From positions 1,073,001 through 1,137,000 of the forward strand of contig NC_089036.1 of assembly GCF_034140825.1 (NCBI RefSeq): 64,000 bases of DNA, written 5' to 3'. The first letter of the stretch is position 1. Each line of letters begins with the position of its first letter. The translations under genes were made by a program, and so were the position numbers. Below, piece after piece: positions 50,039 through 63,100 of this stretch. The notes beneath the pieces were generated by a model. It saw only the letters and a list, made by a program, of their open reading frames with translations. It did not search any database and was not told the DNA's origin. The stretch comes from Oryza sativa Japonica Group. Lineage: Eukaryota; Streptophyta; Magnoliopsida; Poales; Poaceae.

Positions 50039-50557
50039 ATGTCGAACACGAGGGTGTTCTTCGACATGACCGTCGGCGGAGCTCCGGCGGGGCGGATCGT
50101 GATGGAGCTGTACGCGAAGGACGTGCCGCGGACGGCGGAGAACTTCCGCGCGCTCTGCACCGGCGAGAAGGGCGTGGGCAAGAGCGGCAAGCCGCTGCAC
50201 TACAAGGGGAGCACCTTCCACCGCGTGATCCCGGAGTTCATGTGCCAGGGCGGCGACTTCACCCGCGGCAACGGCACGGGAGGGGAGTCGATCTACGGCG
50301 AGAAGTTCGCCGACGAGGTGTTCAAGTTCAAGCACGACAGCCCCGGCATCCTGTCCATGGCGAACGCCGGGCCCAACACTAACGGGTCCCAGTTCTTCAT
50401 CTGCACCGTGCCCTGCAGCTGGCTGGACGGGAAGCACGTCGTGTTCGGCCGCGTCGTCGAGGGCATGGACGTCGTCAAGGCCATCGAGAAGGTGGGATCC
50501 CGCGGCGGGAGCACCGCCAAGCCGGTCGTCATCGCCGACTGCGGCCAGCTCTCCTAG
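50039..50557 (+). CDS. CYP2: Cyclophilin OsCYP2 (LRT2), peptidyl-prolyl isomerase
   Basis: One uninterrupted frame of 172 residues from [10 protein letters not shown], matching rice OsCYP2. It is a single-domain cytosolic cyclophilin A. Catalytic Arg62 sits in FHRVIPEF, followed by [29 protein letters not shown], cyclosporin-binding Trp128 and His133. It has the plant-specific insertion KSGKPLH near residue 48. The enzyme isomerises prolyl bonds. OsCYP2/LRT2 promotes lateral root formation through turnover of Aux/IAA proteins such as OsIAA11, and has been tied to salt tolerance. The absence of introns is usual for this cyclophilin group. The 3' UTR probably runs to about 50830. Confidence 0.98.
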   Translation: MSNTRVFFDMTVGGAPAGRIVMELYAKDVPRTAENFRALCTGEKGVGKSGKPLHYKGSTFHRVIPEFMCQGGDFTRGNGTGGESIYGEKFADEVFKFKHDSPGILSMANAGPNTNGSQFFICTVPCSWLDGKHVVFGRVVEGMDVVKAIEKVGSRGGSTAKPVVIADCGQLS

Positions 50558-51210
50558 ATCTGTGCTGTTCCCCTTCGCCTTTCGCCAGTATCAGTCGTCT
50601 TGAGTCGTCGAGTCCCTAAATAAGGAGGAGGTGGTGGTGGTGTTAGTCTTTTTATGAGTTCGTGTCGTGTTGGTGAGATGAGATCGCCCATGGTTTGGTT
50701 GGATTAGGCGGAGTTCTTGGATCGATTCGGTGGAGTTGGATCTGCGATCCTTCTTGGGGTTGGTTTTAAATCTTAATTCGTGTCGCTGCTTCTATGATAT
50801 CGCTATCAATCAATGAGAACATTTGGGATCCGTGGATTTTCTGTGATCTTACACCTGTGTGGTTGTTTGTTCTTGCGACAGTACTAACGTTCTTGCGATT
50901 AAAGTAGATTAAACTATCTTCGTGAGATGAGCGGTTTGTCGCCGCGTGATGCCTGACTTTGATGTGATTTGTGGGACTTCGTCTTATCCATTTGGTTATT
51001 ATTATTTTTTTATTTTGCACCGAGGCTCTCTCTCTGATGTGATCCACTGTTTCTGATCTCTGATGTTACCACCACCAGAGGGTAATTTGATCGCTTACCA
51101 GATCTCTGAAATTATGCTTACCGGTTAGAGGGGTAAATGATCTTACAAGTTGTTTACAGGTTCAAGAGGTGAACATAATTGCGTTTCACCAGAGGATACT
51201 AGAACCTTTT

Positions 51211-51305
51211 TTGTGTTGAAAAATCTATTATTAAGGGCAGCAGTACTAAACTGAATTATTATGTCTTGAAAATTCTATTATTAAGGGCAGGAGTACTAAA
51301 CTGAA
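51211..51305. repeat. 50 bp tandem duplication
   Basis: Two near-identical units containing CTATTATTAAGGGCAG and AGTACTAAACTGAA begin 50 bp apart, 650 bp downstream of OsCYP2. Confidence 0.9.
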
Positions 51306-51522
51306 GGTCGCCGTTATTTTAGTGAAAAGACAAAAGTTGCAACACCTGTAGTAGGAGTAGTACTCCACTTTGAAGAATGACCATTCTGAAATTTGCTAGG
51401 TACGCTGTCACTGCCATCATCTTGCTGCCTTGCCTCCCACAAGGCCACAACCCAGCGTACAATTGTACAATCAATTCTCTCTGTTTTTTTTAAATCACAA
51501 CTTTCATTAGCCATACTAATAA

Positions 51523-51752
51523 CTCCCTCCGTAAAAAAAAAAGACAAACCCTGATTTCCGTGCCCAACGTTTGACCGTCCGTCTTATCTGAAAAAATTAT
51601 GAAAAAAATTAAAAAGACAAGTCACGCATAAAATATTAATCATGTTTTATCATCTAATAACAATGAAAATATAAATTATAAAAAAATTTCATATAAGACG
51701 GACAGTTAAAGTTGGACACGGAAACTCAGGGTTTGCCTTTTTTTTTACGGAG
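51523..51752. mobile_element. Stowaway-like MITE, about 230 bp
   Basis: The left end CTCCCTCCGTAAAA and the right end TTTTTTACGGAG are inverted. The target duplication is imperfect. The interior is closely related to elements at 19079 and 52080. Confidence 0.7.
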
Positions 51753-52079
51753 TAGTACTTAGTACTATAGTATTTTTTTACCGCGAGCACACAATATATT
51801 TGGATGGATCTTAGATTTTTTTGATAAACTTAGAGGTTGTTCAGATTGATATAATTTCAAAGCATACCAATTTTAAGTAAAGTTATCAAAAACATGCATC
51901 CGTTTAGTTTTTTACCAATTGCTAAACACATAAAAAATCCTGTCAAAATTTAGCAATATTGTCAACTTGCAAAAATTTGTTCAAGTTTGTTTTGACTACA
52001 ATATGAACATCTTATTTTTAGCAACACAACGGTAGATAGCTTTACCAAATATATTTTCCTATACTAGCAGTGAGACTTA

Positions 52080-52319
52080 CTCCCTCCGTCCCAAAAAAAA
52101 GACAAACCCTAGTTTTCGTGTCCAACGTTTAACCGTTCGTCTTATTTGAAAAAGTTATGAAAAAATTAAAAAGATAAGTCACGCATAAAGTATTAATCAT
52201 ATTTTATCATCTAACAACAATGAAAATACTAATTATAAAAAAATTCATATAAGACGGATAGTCAAACGTTGGCACAGGAACCCACGTTTTGACTTTTTTT
52301 TTTTATAAGATGGAGGGAG
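52080..52319. mobile_element. Stowaway-like MITE, 240 bp
   Basis: The ends CTCCCTCCGTCCC and GATGGAGGGAG lie between TA dinucleotides (52078-52079 and 52320-52321). It shares its interior with the element at 51523-51752, only 330 bp away in the same orientation. Confidence 0.82.
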
Positions 52320-52562
52320 TATCCTTGACATCAATCACGAAATTTCCCTCATCCCGAGCGGTACGAATCGCATCTCGTGGTAGCACCACCAGTCAGGTCT
52401 AGCGGAACAAAAACGGAGCTAGTCAGATTTGGAATCTGTTTATACAATTCCATCTCCATTTGATCGCAGCATATTCCTTTCCTGTTGCAATTAACGCTAG
52501 CGTCATCATCACAAAGTGCAACTCATAATCTCATACGCAGATTGATTTGATTCTCCGTGTAA

Positions 52563-52706
52563 GGTGAGTTTAGTTCCAAACTTTTTTTTCAAACTTTCAA
52601 CTTTTTCATCACATCAAAATTTTTTTACATACAAACTTTAAACTTTTTTGTCACATCGTTCCAATTTTAATTAAATTTTCAATTTTGGTCTAAACTAAAC
52701 ACACCC
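52563..52706. mobile_element. Small Tourist-like MITE, 144 bp
   Basis: The ends GGTGAGTTTAG and CTAAACACACCC are inverted. TAA on the left and TAG on the right flank it. It is related to the element at 48574-48700. Confidence 0.7.
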
Positions 52707-55700
52707 TAGGTAAAAATACCGACAAATTACCATCATCTTCCGAAAACGTGCAAGCAAAAAATGGCAAAGGATTGTCATGAAAGTTTACACGCTCGGTCGA
52801 TTTTTTTCTCCCTGTGTGTGTGAGCCAGGTGACGGTGGGGCCCACATGGGTAGAGAGAATACAGGGAAAAGAGGCTTGGGTCCCACGAGACAGCGGCTGG
52901 TGGCGGTGAAAAGGAGGACGGCGCGCGAGATTCGAGGCAGCAGAGGAGGGTTTTGTTTGGCGTTTGGCTCATGAATGAATGGATGGATGAGGGTGGGGCC
53001 CACGTACGTGTGCGTGCAGGTCCAGGTCGCGTTGGTGCTACGCAGTGTTTGACCCGGGGTGGGTGGTTGGGTCGGGTTGGGCGGGTCGGGGTCGCCGCGC
53101 GCGTCGGGGATCGCGTCGCATTGGTTTGGCCCACCACTACTATTGCTTTCCCTGCCCAGCCCAAATGCAAAATGATGATTGGCCTGGCCCTCGTCGCGTC
53201 TCGCCTGTCAGCCGCGAAAATATTGGCTCACTCCGTCCCAAAATAAATCACAGATAACATATTATTATATTTTATTATTATATAATAAAATAAATATTAA
53301 GCATAAATATTATTGGATGTTCAAACGTTGGACATATAAACCACAACTACACAACATAGTACTATTTTTAGGTCCCCATCGTTTCGCTTTTTTTTCTGGC
53401 TTATTAGGAAATAAAAATAAATTTGTAGGTAAAATTTTTATATATGTGTTCTTGATGACTTAAAAGCCAATGCTGAAAAAGAAAGTACGTTGAAAATATC
53501 TCAAAATCAATCTCAAAATTAAGTTTGAATATTTAAAATTTGGCTTTTTCTTTGGCTTATTAGGCCATCCGATGGGAGCCTTAGTGTATTTTTTTCACGT
53601 TTTAAATTGATCTTGCTGTCAATTTTACTATGCATAAAGGTTGACATATATTCCTAGATATAGGTACAAATATTAGGATTCAAAATTTGTATACAATTTA
53701 AATGTAAATATACTTATAGTTATTATTTGAGAACACGTTGCATAAAAAAAAGTATAGTACGATACTCACTCCTTCGAAAAAATCTAAGACCTATTTTATT
53801 TTTGGTTTCTGTAAAAATCTGAGTCATATTTGTAGTCAACATGTGCTAAATTAAATTGTTGATCGGAAACCAAGAAACAATTCTAGTACTTATTGATTGC
53901 ATGTTCATTGGTTTTGCCATATAGTGAGTGAGTTAATTGCTTCTTGGTTTTAATGAAAAAGAAATAGATCTCATATTTTTGGAAGGATCCATCTACTTTT
54001 GATAGTCATATTTCCAAATCTGAAAATTTTATTTTTGATAGGCATATTTTAATTCAACAACCTATCCTCTTAATGAATTTCTCGGATTTAATGCATGACT
54101 CTCCATTCTTCTACACAAAATTGGCTATATGGGCATCGAGAAATGTAAATATTAATGAATCGCTTGTTTACGAGAAATGACTATTAGCATGTTTAAATGG
54201 ATGATAAATAGAATAACTTATTCTTAATCTATATGCCAAGATGAAATATTACTATCAAAAGTAGATAGAAGGAGTACTACGTTCTAGCGCTACGAGTTTG
54301 TTTTTTTTTTATCATACGAGTTGTACTTTTATACCCAAAAAAGTCACTCTGTCCTGTCCTGTTGAAGATTACAGTACTGGTGGGTTGATCTTCTAGAAAC
54401 AGAAAATATACTTTACAATGGATTAGTAGTATGGTTTGGAAATTATGGAGTGGTGACGAGTAGTCTGTTGAAGCAGAAATCGCTGGCAATCAAAAGTAGA
54501 TTAGAAACAGTGGATTTGGGGCGTGATGGCGGTGAGGTTGCAACCGCGCAAGCAACGGCGTCAATGCCTCCGCCGGTCTGCCGTGATTACTTCACCTGCG
54601 ACCACTCGTCTGCTCTGCGTCATTCTGCCTGACATCCTCCTCCGTTCTTGTCGCTTTCACAACGTGGAAAATGAGGGCTCCATTATTTTGTACGATTTTC
54701 GTAACGTATGAATAAGAATAAAAAAAATATAGGAACAATATGAAAATATATGTGTAAACTTAAGAATTGAAAAACATCGAAAACTTTACCATGTATGTTC
54801 AGTAAACAATCCAAAAAATTTAAAACATTGGGTTGGAGTGGATTGTTTTTTCCCCCTATAAAAGTAGAGTGATAATAAATTCCTTTTTGCTGGATCCCTT
54901 TAAAACAGATGGCAGTTTAGTGTCACTCCAAAGGATCCCATATTTCTCTATTTTTCCTTTAAAATTTCTTTGAAACGAATGAGCCCGGAATGGCTCATCA
55001 TCTTCCATTCCTCCTCTCAGTTCCATCCAACTCACACATGGATAGAGTGGAGATGCATCACTGAACACAAGCTAGTTTCAGAAACATCACTGAAACAGCC
55101 AAGCATGCTGGTGGTAGTATCTATCACAGGATTTAGGAGCAGCTGCAGGAAGAAGAGAATTCGGTTTCGGTGCTACCTTTCATCCTCTGATCTCAGCTGT
55201 GTTCAGTTCAGCTCTTGGCATTGCTAAAAGGAATTGTTAGTTCTATCTAGTTCAGTTCAGCTCTGAATATGCTGGTTTTACGTTTGTTGCAGATGGTGTC
55301 TGTCACTGAAGACTGAAACTACATTTAAACTGTATATGTATCATGCACGATTAGATCCAGATGGGCTCCTTTTCTGGCAGAAAACCATATACATCAATAC
55401 ATGCTGGTTGCTGGATCTTCATGTCTATTCTTTCCTGCTGGATCTACTATAGCTTATTACTAGTAGATTTCCCAGATAATATTACCTCGATTTTTCAGAT
55501 AGACAAATTCTGTCTTTGCACAGAACCACACAGAAGACGACTTACTTTCTTCACCCTGCATGCTGGATATATAGCCCTTCAACCTATAAAATCGATGGAG
55601 ATATCATCATCAACAGGGAACTATCATCTCATATAAGTTAAAATTTGACCTTATCTGATCTGCCATAAACTGAACTTTGGTTCTACTTAGTGATTATCTG

Positions 55701-57768
55701 GGAAAAAAATTGTTTTTTATCCATCCCACACATACCTATACAAAATTTATCAAATCCCAATGCAATGTATTTATCCTCTACTTTTACAAACTTCAGTAGA
55801 ATAATTATTTTAAAATAAATTTATTTTGAGATTCAAAATAAATGGGAGGGATGGAAAATGATCATATTCTGAAACGGAGGGACTGAGGGAGTATTCGTTA
55901 TACTACTGCTGCTTATCTTCTCTTCTGGGATAGGGTGGCACTGTGGCAGAGCATATTGAACGTTCTTTGGGGAGAGAGCCCAGTTTGACAAATAGCCCAA
56001 ATTGGCCTACTAGTCACTGGGCTTAAAGCTCTGAGCATTTTTTATTGGGCTCAGTTCAGAATTATCGGGTTTTATCCCTCAATTCTTCAGCTTTTGATCA
56101 CAAAGGAATAAGTCTATTTTGCCTTCCTCATCTCTTGCCTTTGATTGAATCATATCTCTCAACCATAAAACTATAGGTATAATGTCTCTTCCAACTTCAG
56201 AAACTGGTGCAAAATGACTCCTTGAATGGTTTAGGAAGCTGTTTTTGTTGTCGTGATAGGTGAGACCCACATGTCAGCGACTTTCGCCTATCTCATCCTC
56301 TTACTTACCTCTCTCCTCTCTTCAATCTTCCCTCCTCCTCTCTCACCTTCTAGTCGCTCACCTGTTGTTTTGATGCCCCAACCTCCTCTCCCTCGCTGCT
56401 GCAGCCACTGCCTATTGCTGCTTTTGCTTCAACACCACCATCGCAACCTCCTCTCTCCCTCATCGTCACAGTTGTCGTATGTTGCTGCTGCTGCTTCGGG
56501 GAAGTCGAGGGAAATGGAGGAGGCGCTCGCGGCCACAGGAGGACCGGGTCTAACAGGCGACCTTGGGAGGGTAGGATCCAGCTATAGGGCGATGTCCGGT
56601 GGAAGAGCCAAGGTGTCGGTGACCTTATCTCCTTCCGAGTAGCGGTGGCGCCGACATCGAGCTTGAGTGGCCACATTGTCTCCTCTCCATCCTCTCCCGA
56701 TCATCGCGGATGACGGCTTTGCCATCGTTGGGCTTGAGCTCTTCTTTATCCTCCACTACCACGCCATTTGCGTATCTTGCCCAGACCGTCTGAGCCCAAG
56801 GAGAGATCTTATTTTGCGCCCCCGGTTGCACTGGATTTGATTTTAAAATCACCATCCGCGTACCCGACCTGATTTTGCGGTTAAGAGATCTGATTCAACC
56901 GAGGGCAAGAGACGAGGGAAGCAAATAGATTTATCCCTTCACAGAAACATGACTACTGACTAGTGTCTTATTTGGGTGGGCTTCAATCCTGGCCCATCCA
57001 CATGTATGGGACAAGGCCTAACTAGCACATTTATAATTGTCTTGTTTTTCATATATCCAGATATCTATTTAGCCATAAGTATGGCTTCTTTGTGAGAGAT
57101 TTACCGATAAAGATCTGATTATTCCTAAACGGCAAAATAGGCAGGCCCCCAGCGGAGGACTCATCAAGGGCTAAAATCACGCGATGAACAATATCATGGG
57201 CCTTAACTAGCCCTTGTCCCCTTTCTCATGCTGAATCAAACATTCAAATCAGATTCGATTTAAATAGTTTCAAACCTTTCAGGACATCCTTTCATTGTTC
57301 TCCACTGTACTGGTAAGAGTAAAACAACTGTACTGGTAAGAGAAAAACAATACATTGAGAAAACTAGGATATTGGGATATTGTGGTATTGTCTTGCTCAC
57401 AAAAAGAATAATATATGTATTTTATTTCCCTAAAGAATGATGAATATATATGATTAGCAGTTGCTATCAATCTTGGCTGCATGGCCAAAATACAATACTC
57501 TCCTATGGTAAGCTAGCTAGAACTGCTAACCAGTCTCACTCACACACTATTGCAAAACAAGATGAACACTCGCTCAACTGTTTGATGATGAATATAGAAG
57601 CTAACAAAATTTGTAATTACTAATAATTAAACCTTTAATCACTAGCTACTTTGCTAGTAGTAATCCGATCGAATTCTTCTTCCTCCTCCTCTTCTTCTTC
57701 TCTCGTTGCACTGATCCAAAAAAGTTGGATTTCTGGCAATGGCCAATCAGGATTTCATTCTACCCGCC

Positions 57769-59237
57769 TCATCCTGCTCGCCGCGCTGCCGCCTTGTCAC
57801 GCCGGATCTGTTGCCGCCGGAGCCGCGCCTCCGCGGTCATCGCCGCCTTGCACGCCATCGCCGCCCGCTTCTGTCCCAGGTGGTACCACTCCGCCGCCGC
57901 CGCCGCCGCCGCGGCCTTGGCGGCGGCGACGGCGACGGCATCGTCGTCGTCCTCCTCCGGCGCCCGCGCCGGCTCGTTCAGGTCCAGCACCGGCGCCGGC
58001 CGGACAATGTCGGCTGCCGCCGCCGCCGCCTCCACCCGCCGCTTCCGATTCACCTCCTCTTCCTCCTCATGCTCCCGCTGCCGCTTCAGCTGCAAATAGT
58101 AAAAATGAAAAAAAACGTAAAAAAAGAGAAAATGAAAAAAAAGTAAGATGAGGTTGACTCCGACTCAATTGGGGATTATTCGGAAAGGTCGCATCTTTCT
58201 TTCCATTTGGACTGGTTGCCAACCATGCCGGGGTGTCAGGTGTGTGTCCACGCAAACACCTCGACCAAAGAATTGAATTGAAGCGCAAGAAAAGAGTAGC
58301 ACTAGTGAAGCATTGACCTTATCATCTATCTACAACAACGATGAATCGATCGAACATAATTTGTTTTTACGATTTTAGAGGATGCAAAAATTGGAGATGA
58401 ATCGATCGAACATAATTTGTTTTTACGATTTTAGAGGATGCAAAAATTGGAATATATGTAGCTGTAAATTTTTTTACCTTGCGCTGCATCTGCTTCAATC
58501 CGTCATTGGTGCTCCTCGAGCTCTGCAGCCGGACTCTGTACTCCTCGATTTGCTGTTTTTTTATTCACCACAAAGATGAACAAGTGTGTCAAAATCCCAA
58601 CGATTTTTGCGATCGGGATAGTTGAACTCGAGAGCGAATTCTTCATCCATCCATTCAGTTGGAGAGAGAGATAAAGACTTGGATAGATAGAGAGAGAGAG
58701 AGGGTTTGATAAATCTCACCTTGGATAGATGCGAGTTTTCCTGCGACAAGCTCGCGACGACGGCGCGCTGCTCCTCAACCCACTGATGAGCAAAGCAGGG
58801 AAGCAAAAAAGAACAGATCAATACTGCTTACAAGCTAAAATCAAATCGAATCCGATCGAATTGGGAGGAGAAGAGAGAGCGAGCGAATCAGATCTCACCT
58901 CCGCGTGCGACGCCGGCGCCTTCCTGGGCGGCGCCGCCCTCGCCGCCACGTCGTCGCCGCTGCTCTCGTCGGGGACGAGGAACGCGAGCGGCGTGTCGGG
59001 GCTGGCGGCGGCCTCGTGTCGCCGCCCCACGTCCGCGGGCGGCGCCGGCTTCTTCTCCCCAGGCGTCGTCCTCGGCCGGCGACATCCCCACGAGGGGATC
59101 TCCTCGCGCTGGACGCGGCGTCTGCGGCGGCGGCGATGGCGCGCGCGCACGAGGTCGGCCAGGTCGCGGAGGATGGCGGCCACCTCGTGCTCCTCCTCGG
59201 TGAACGCCTCGACGACGACGCCACCGCTGCTCGCCAT
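57769..59237 (-). CDS. Unnamed EAR-motif coiled-coil protein, 4 exons
   Basis: Four minus-strand exons, 59237-58899, 58782-58720, 58552-58478 and 58089-57769, give 265 residues with in-phase GT-AG introns. I do not recognise a named family. Residues 10-30 form an acidic helix-like segment, followed by a basic cluster RHRRRRRRR (about 33-41), a likely nuclear signal. Exons 2-4 encode a charged helix (about 114-180: EEQRAVVASLSQENSHL, then IEEYRVRLQSS), likely a coiled coil and possibly zipper-like. LDLNEP at 194-199 is a textbook EAR repression motif of the DLNxxP type, which recruits TOPLESS co-repressors. The tail is alanine- and arginine-rich. A nuclear repressor or adaptor role is inferred. 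A perfect G-box and a GA-rich leader lie upstream. The frame stays open upstream of the chosen ATG. Confidence 0.75.
58340..58451. repeat. 56 bp tandem duplication in intron 3
   Basis: Two identical 56 bp units starting GATGAATCGATCGAACAT follow each other in the intron between exons 3 and 4 of the EAR-motif gene, ending about 25 bp downstream of the exon 3 donor. Confidence 0.93.
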
Positions 59238-59282
59238 GGCGGCGGCGGAATCGGCAGCGAGAGCGGAGGAGAGATTTCTTCG

Positions 59283-59364
59283 TGAGCGAGGCGAGAGAGA
59301 GAGAGAGAGGGAGAGAGAGCTGAGCTGCGGATTGGTTTGGTTTATAGCGAGAGCGCCACGTGGC
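59283..59364 (-). promoter_or_regulatory. GA-rich leader and perfect G-box of the EAR-motif gene
   Basis: A GA-rich run at about 59290-59320 (CT on the gene strand) precedes the start codon by 50 bp. The palindrome GCCACGTGGC at 59355-59364 lies about 120 bp upstream of it. This is a strong bHLH/bZIP site by sequence. Confidence 0.55.
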
Positions 59365-60151
59365 AGCGGGGAGGGCGTGGGGATTAGGTGACCGCACGGT
59401 GGACTCCACGGGTGACTGACTGGTGGGTCCCTGGTTTTAGCGACTCCGTTATGGTTTTGCGTGCGGAGGGAGTCTGGTTTTAAAGGCTTCACAATACCGC
59501 CCCCTGTTTCAGGTTTTTTTTTTTCCTCCGTGTAAACAGGGAAATCTCCTATTGAGTTTACATGTCATGAATCTAAGCAAAAGGCTTAATTTCAAAATGA
59601 GGGGAAATCTAGTGAGTTACTACAAGGGAACTGTACTAATTTCTAGGAAAATTTAACTAAATTTTCCTTAAACTAGCGAGTTCGACACGGACGAGCGATC
59701 AAATAAGATCGAGTTTTTGTTGAGAGCAGGGATTTAATAATAATTTTGTAAACAATATCCATATGTTTCAAAGGAGGGCTGAATAATTTAGCACTCGCAT
59801 TTTCATTAATTACGCCCCCATCATTTTTAGATTATTTGCTTCACGCTTTTTAAAATGTTTTCTTAAAGAAAATTTTCCCTACTACATTTGCTAAAACCAT
59901 ATTTGTTCTAAACTATTATTTGTTTTTTTATTTTTTTTCAATGCATCTAATTTCTTCATATAAAAAAAGTACTTCACTACACTCGAGTACCTTTCGATCG
60001 AGCAACATAAAACATCTCAAATTAATTACAGCTTTTTGCCACCCATTGGCATCTGTGACTGTCAAATGTCATGTCAACTTGTCTGAAAATTCCTTTTTGT
60101 CAGATGAACACACAGAAACAGCAGCAGTGACAGTTTTGCTATGCTAATAAG
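59365..60151. other. Short intergenic region
   Basis: GC-rich promoter sequence changes to AT-rich sequence after 59550. The 3' UTR of the next minus-strand gene lies at the right. Nothing else is recognised. Confidence 0.5.
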
Positions 60152-63100
60152 CTAGATCAACCTCAGCTGCGGCGGCTGTCTGCTGCCGCCATGGTACGGC
60201 GAGCAGAAGAGCTCCATCTGCGGCGGCGGTGGCGGCGGCGGCGCAGGCAGCACGGCCACCGGACGCAGGGAAGAGACGTCGTGGAGCCGGCTGCTGTGCT
60301 GCCACGCCGCCGACACGGCGGCGGCGGCGGCGTCTGGCCTTGGATGATGGTATTGAGGGAATTGAAACTGCCACATCTGCTGCTGCTGCTGATGCTGATG
60401 CTGATTGGGCATGAGCTGCTGCTGAATCTTCATAATGGCTGGGTTTGGATTGCACATGTACTGTGGCATCTGCTACTCGATGGCCAAGAAACAAACTGTG
60501 ATGAGAAATTGAGAATACAATTGAATTTGTATAGCAAAAAAGAAAACAATCATGTTGTTTGCAGTCTCTCTTTTATCCACATTTCGTTTTGTCGGAAAAG
60601 GAACAGGCTATGATCAATAACGATAGAAGTGGTTTTTTTTTTCTGTATTGTAAGTTGTCACAAGAAAAGGAGTTTGTACTAGTAACTGTTATGAGATGCC
60701 TATAAAAAAGTTAGTGGTTGTCTATAAGGCATTGACAGAAAAACGCCTCACAAATCTTGCAAATTCTAATAGTACTATTAATGATGTAAATCTTTCTTTT
60801 GTTTCAGAAGCAATGTGCAAGGACAAACCTGTTGAAGTAGTAGTGCAGTGTGCGTCAAATTCCCCCTGGTGTAAGGGAGATGCTGAATTGGATATGGCAT
60901 TGCACCGCGGGGAGCGATCGGGGGATGTAAATACTGAACATGCTGCACCCCTGATAACGCCGCAGAAGTGGGCAAGTTCAGAAAATTACCACTGACCTGA
61001 AAGAAGCAACACAACATCTTTCATATAGAAACAGAGATAGAAGGAAAACTGAAGTAGCTGAGATGGTTGAAAAGGCGGTCACTGCTCACCATCTTTTGTC
61101 GGGCAATGGTCGTGTCGCAAACACTGCAAGATGGCTGAACAGGTAGCCTTACATCGAAATGCAAGGCGTAGAACTTCTCGTCTTGTGCACCATTCTTACT
61201 TATGGTAGAACCGTCTGGAGACCTTGAAATGTGACTGTGACAAACTTCCTCAGGTTTTACCCGGTTTTGTGATGCCTTCTCTTTGTCCAAATGCATTTGG
61301 ATGAGATGACACATGTAGACATGGGTAATGCTTCTCTTCCATGTCTTCGAGGGGGTACCATTTTTATTAACGAGGGAAAGCTGCAGATATAAAATTTGTC
61401 AGCTCAGTAGTCAAAGAATACAATCATAGCAGTTAACATATAAATATCCCTTCATGATATCAGCCTTAATAGAACATAGCATTCAACTTAGGAGAGAGAG
61501 TTTCCTTATCCATTTATTCTGGAAGAAAAGAAGGCATAGAAAAATGGATATGTTAACAATACTTACATTCTCATGTTCTCCAGTTCCTTTCACAGTTTCT
61601 GCGGCAGTATTATTACACGACGCCAGTGTGTTTGAAGATGGCCTGGAAAAGGGACATATTTAGAGATCGATGATGAAAACAACACTGAAGGTTTAATCGA
61701 AAGTTACTTGATCAAATACCTATGCGAGGCACAAGGTTTTGAAGTCTGGACCGGTGGCACAATTTCTGACAATAGTGACCATGTATTAGCCAAGAAATAG
61801 TAGAAGCATCGTGACTAGTTGGACAAAACGGTATGAACTATTCAACCTATAAATTGTTATGACACTATAAAGCTCTATGAGTACCTTGGGCAGTGTTATT
61901 CTTGACATTTTTCCTGTCATGTTCCAGAATATCAGGCTTCTTAGAATTTTCCTGCAGAAAATTCATATTGGGGAGAAAGCATGAATCGTAAGGACAGACT
62001 GAAAAGTGAAAAAATGACACCGAGGGGCACAAAGCAGTACCAGGCACCGAGGGGCTTCTATCTTTGTGGGATGAATTGTACTATTATCAAACTGCACTTT
62101 CAGTTGCTTCCGACTGCAAACAGAAATAATCAAATAAACATGGAGAGACCATTTACCAAAATACAATACGAGATACGACAGCCATGAGCAATTTCCAACC
62201 TGTTATTGTAGTCTTTAGATGGGCTCGGTAAATTCGTTACAATTCCCAAAGAAATATCATGTATTTGCCCATCATTTGACAAAGTTGGATTTGTGTTGTT
62301 GCAGGTACCACCACAAGGCACATGATTTATTTGTGAAACATTGCCAGTTCGTTCCACTGGTTCATCAAGGGCAGGTTGGTTAGCTACTTCCGTACCGGCA
62401 GTTGGCAATGCCGATATTTTCTCATCCACCTTTGTTGCTCCTGTAGAAGTAACCAGTCAATTATATATGCAACACATTGTCAAAAAGATGCTGAATATAG
62501 TGATTAATACGATAATAGCAAGTCAAACACTCAAACTGCAAACATACCTGCTGAATAAGACACTGAAGTAACATTTAAATCTAAGTTATCTTCTGCCATT
62601 CCTCTGTCGGACGACAGTTCACAAAGATGGGGTATTTGAGATAAAGATAGCAAAGCATCCACAACTACCTCCTCCTCCTTCGAAAAATGATTCGCCAACT
62701 GCTAAGCAAGAATGAAGAAAAAATGATTCATTTTCAATATTTGGTCCTGCCTCTTGACAAAATGAAGAGATATTTATGAGCACAAAAACTTACCGGAATT
62801 GCATTACATCTTGTTTCTCGATCCATAAGGAAAGTCTGAGAGCTGATAGCTGAAAGATGGCGCCTCTTCTTGACATGCCGCGGTGATGTAGAAACAGTTT
62901 GACTGGCACGTTTATTTATGGCTGAAAGTAGGGGGAAAACAGAATTTAAATATTAACTCAGAAATGTAAATCTTTAATCTATAATTTGAACTGTTATTTT
63001 CAGTACTCAAAACACTTTAGTTAATAAAACATCTAATATGTGTATGCACCAGAGCTCACGGAATTAAAATGAAAATGGTATGTTCAAATATCATAGCGAA

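Larger units (their letters stand above)
50558..57768. other. 7 kb gene-poor region after OsCYP2
   Basis: After the OsCYP2 3' UTR I see three MITEs, further degraded MITE-like ends (near 53228 and 55870) and a 50 bp duplication. Open frames at 52775-53246 and 56253-56642 are low-complexity and unsupported. Bases 52800-53240 are GC-rich and could be a promoter for an unseen transcript. Confidence 0.5.

Noticed and set aside
49910-50437. Minus-strand open frame of 175 codons
   Set aside because: Antisense to OsCYP2; composition explained by the GC-rich sense strand.
56253-56642. Plus-strand frame of 129 codons
   Set aside because: Leu/Ser/Pro-rich low-complexity translation without a domain or conserved splice context.
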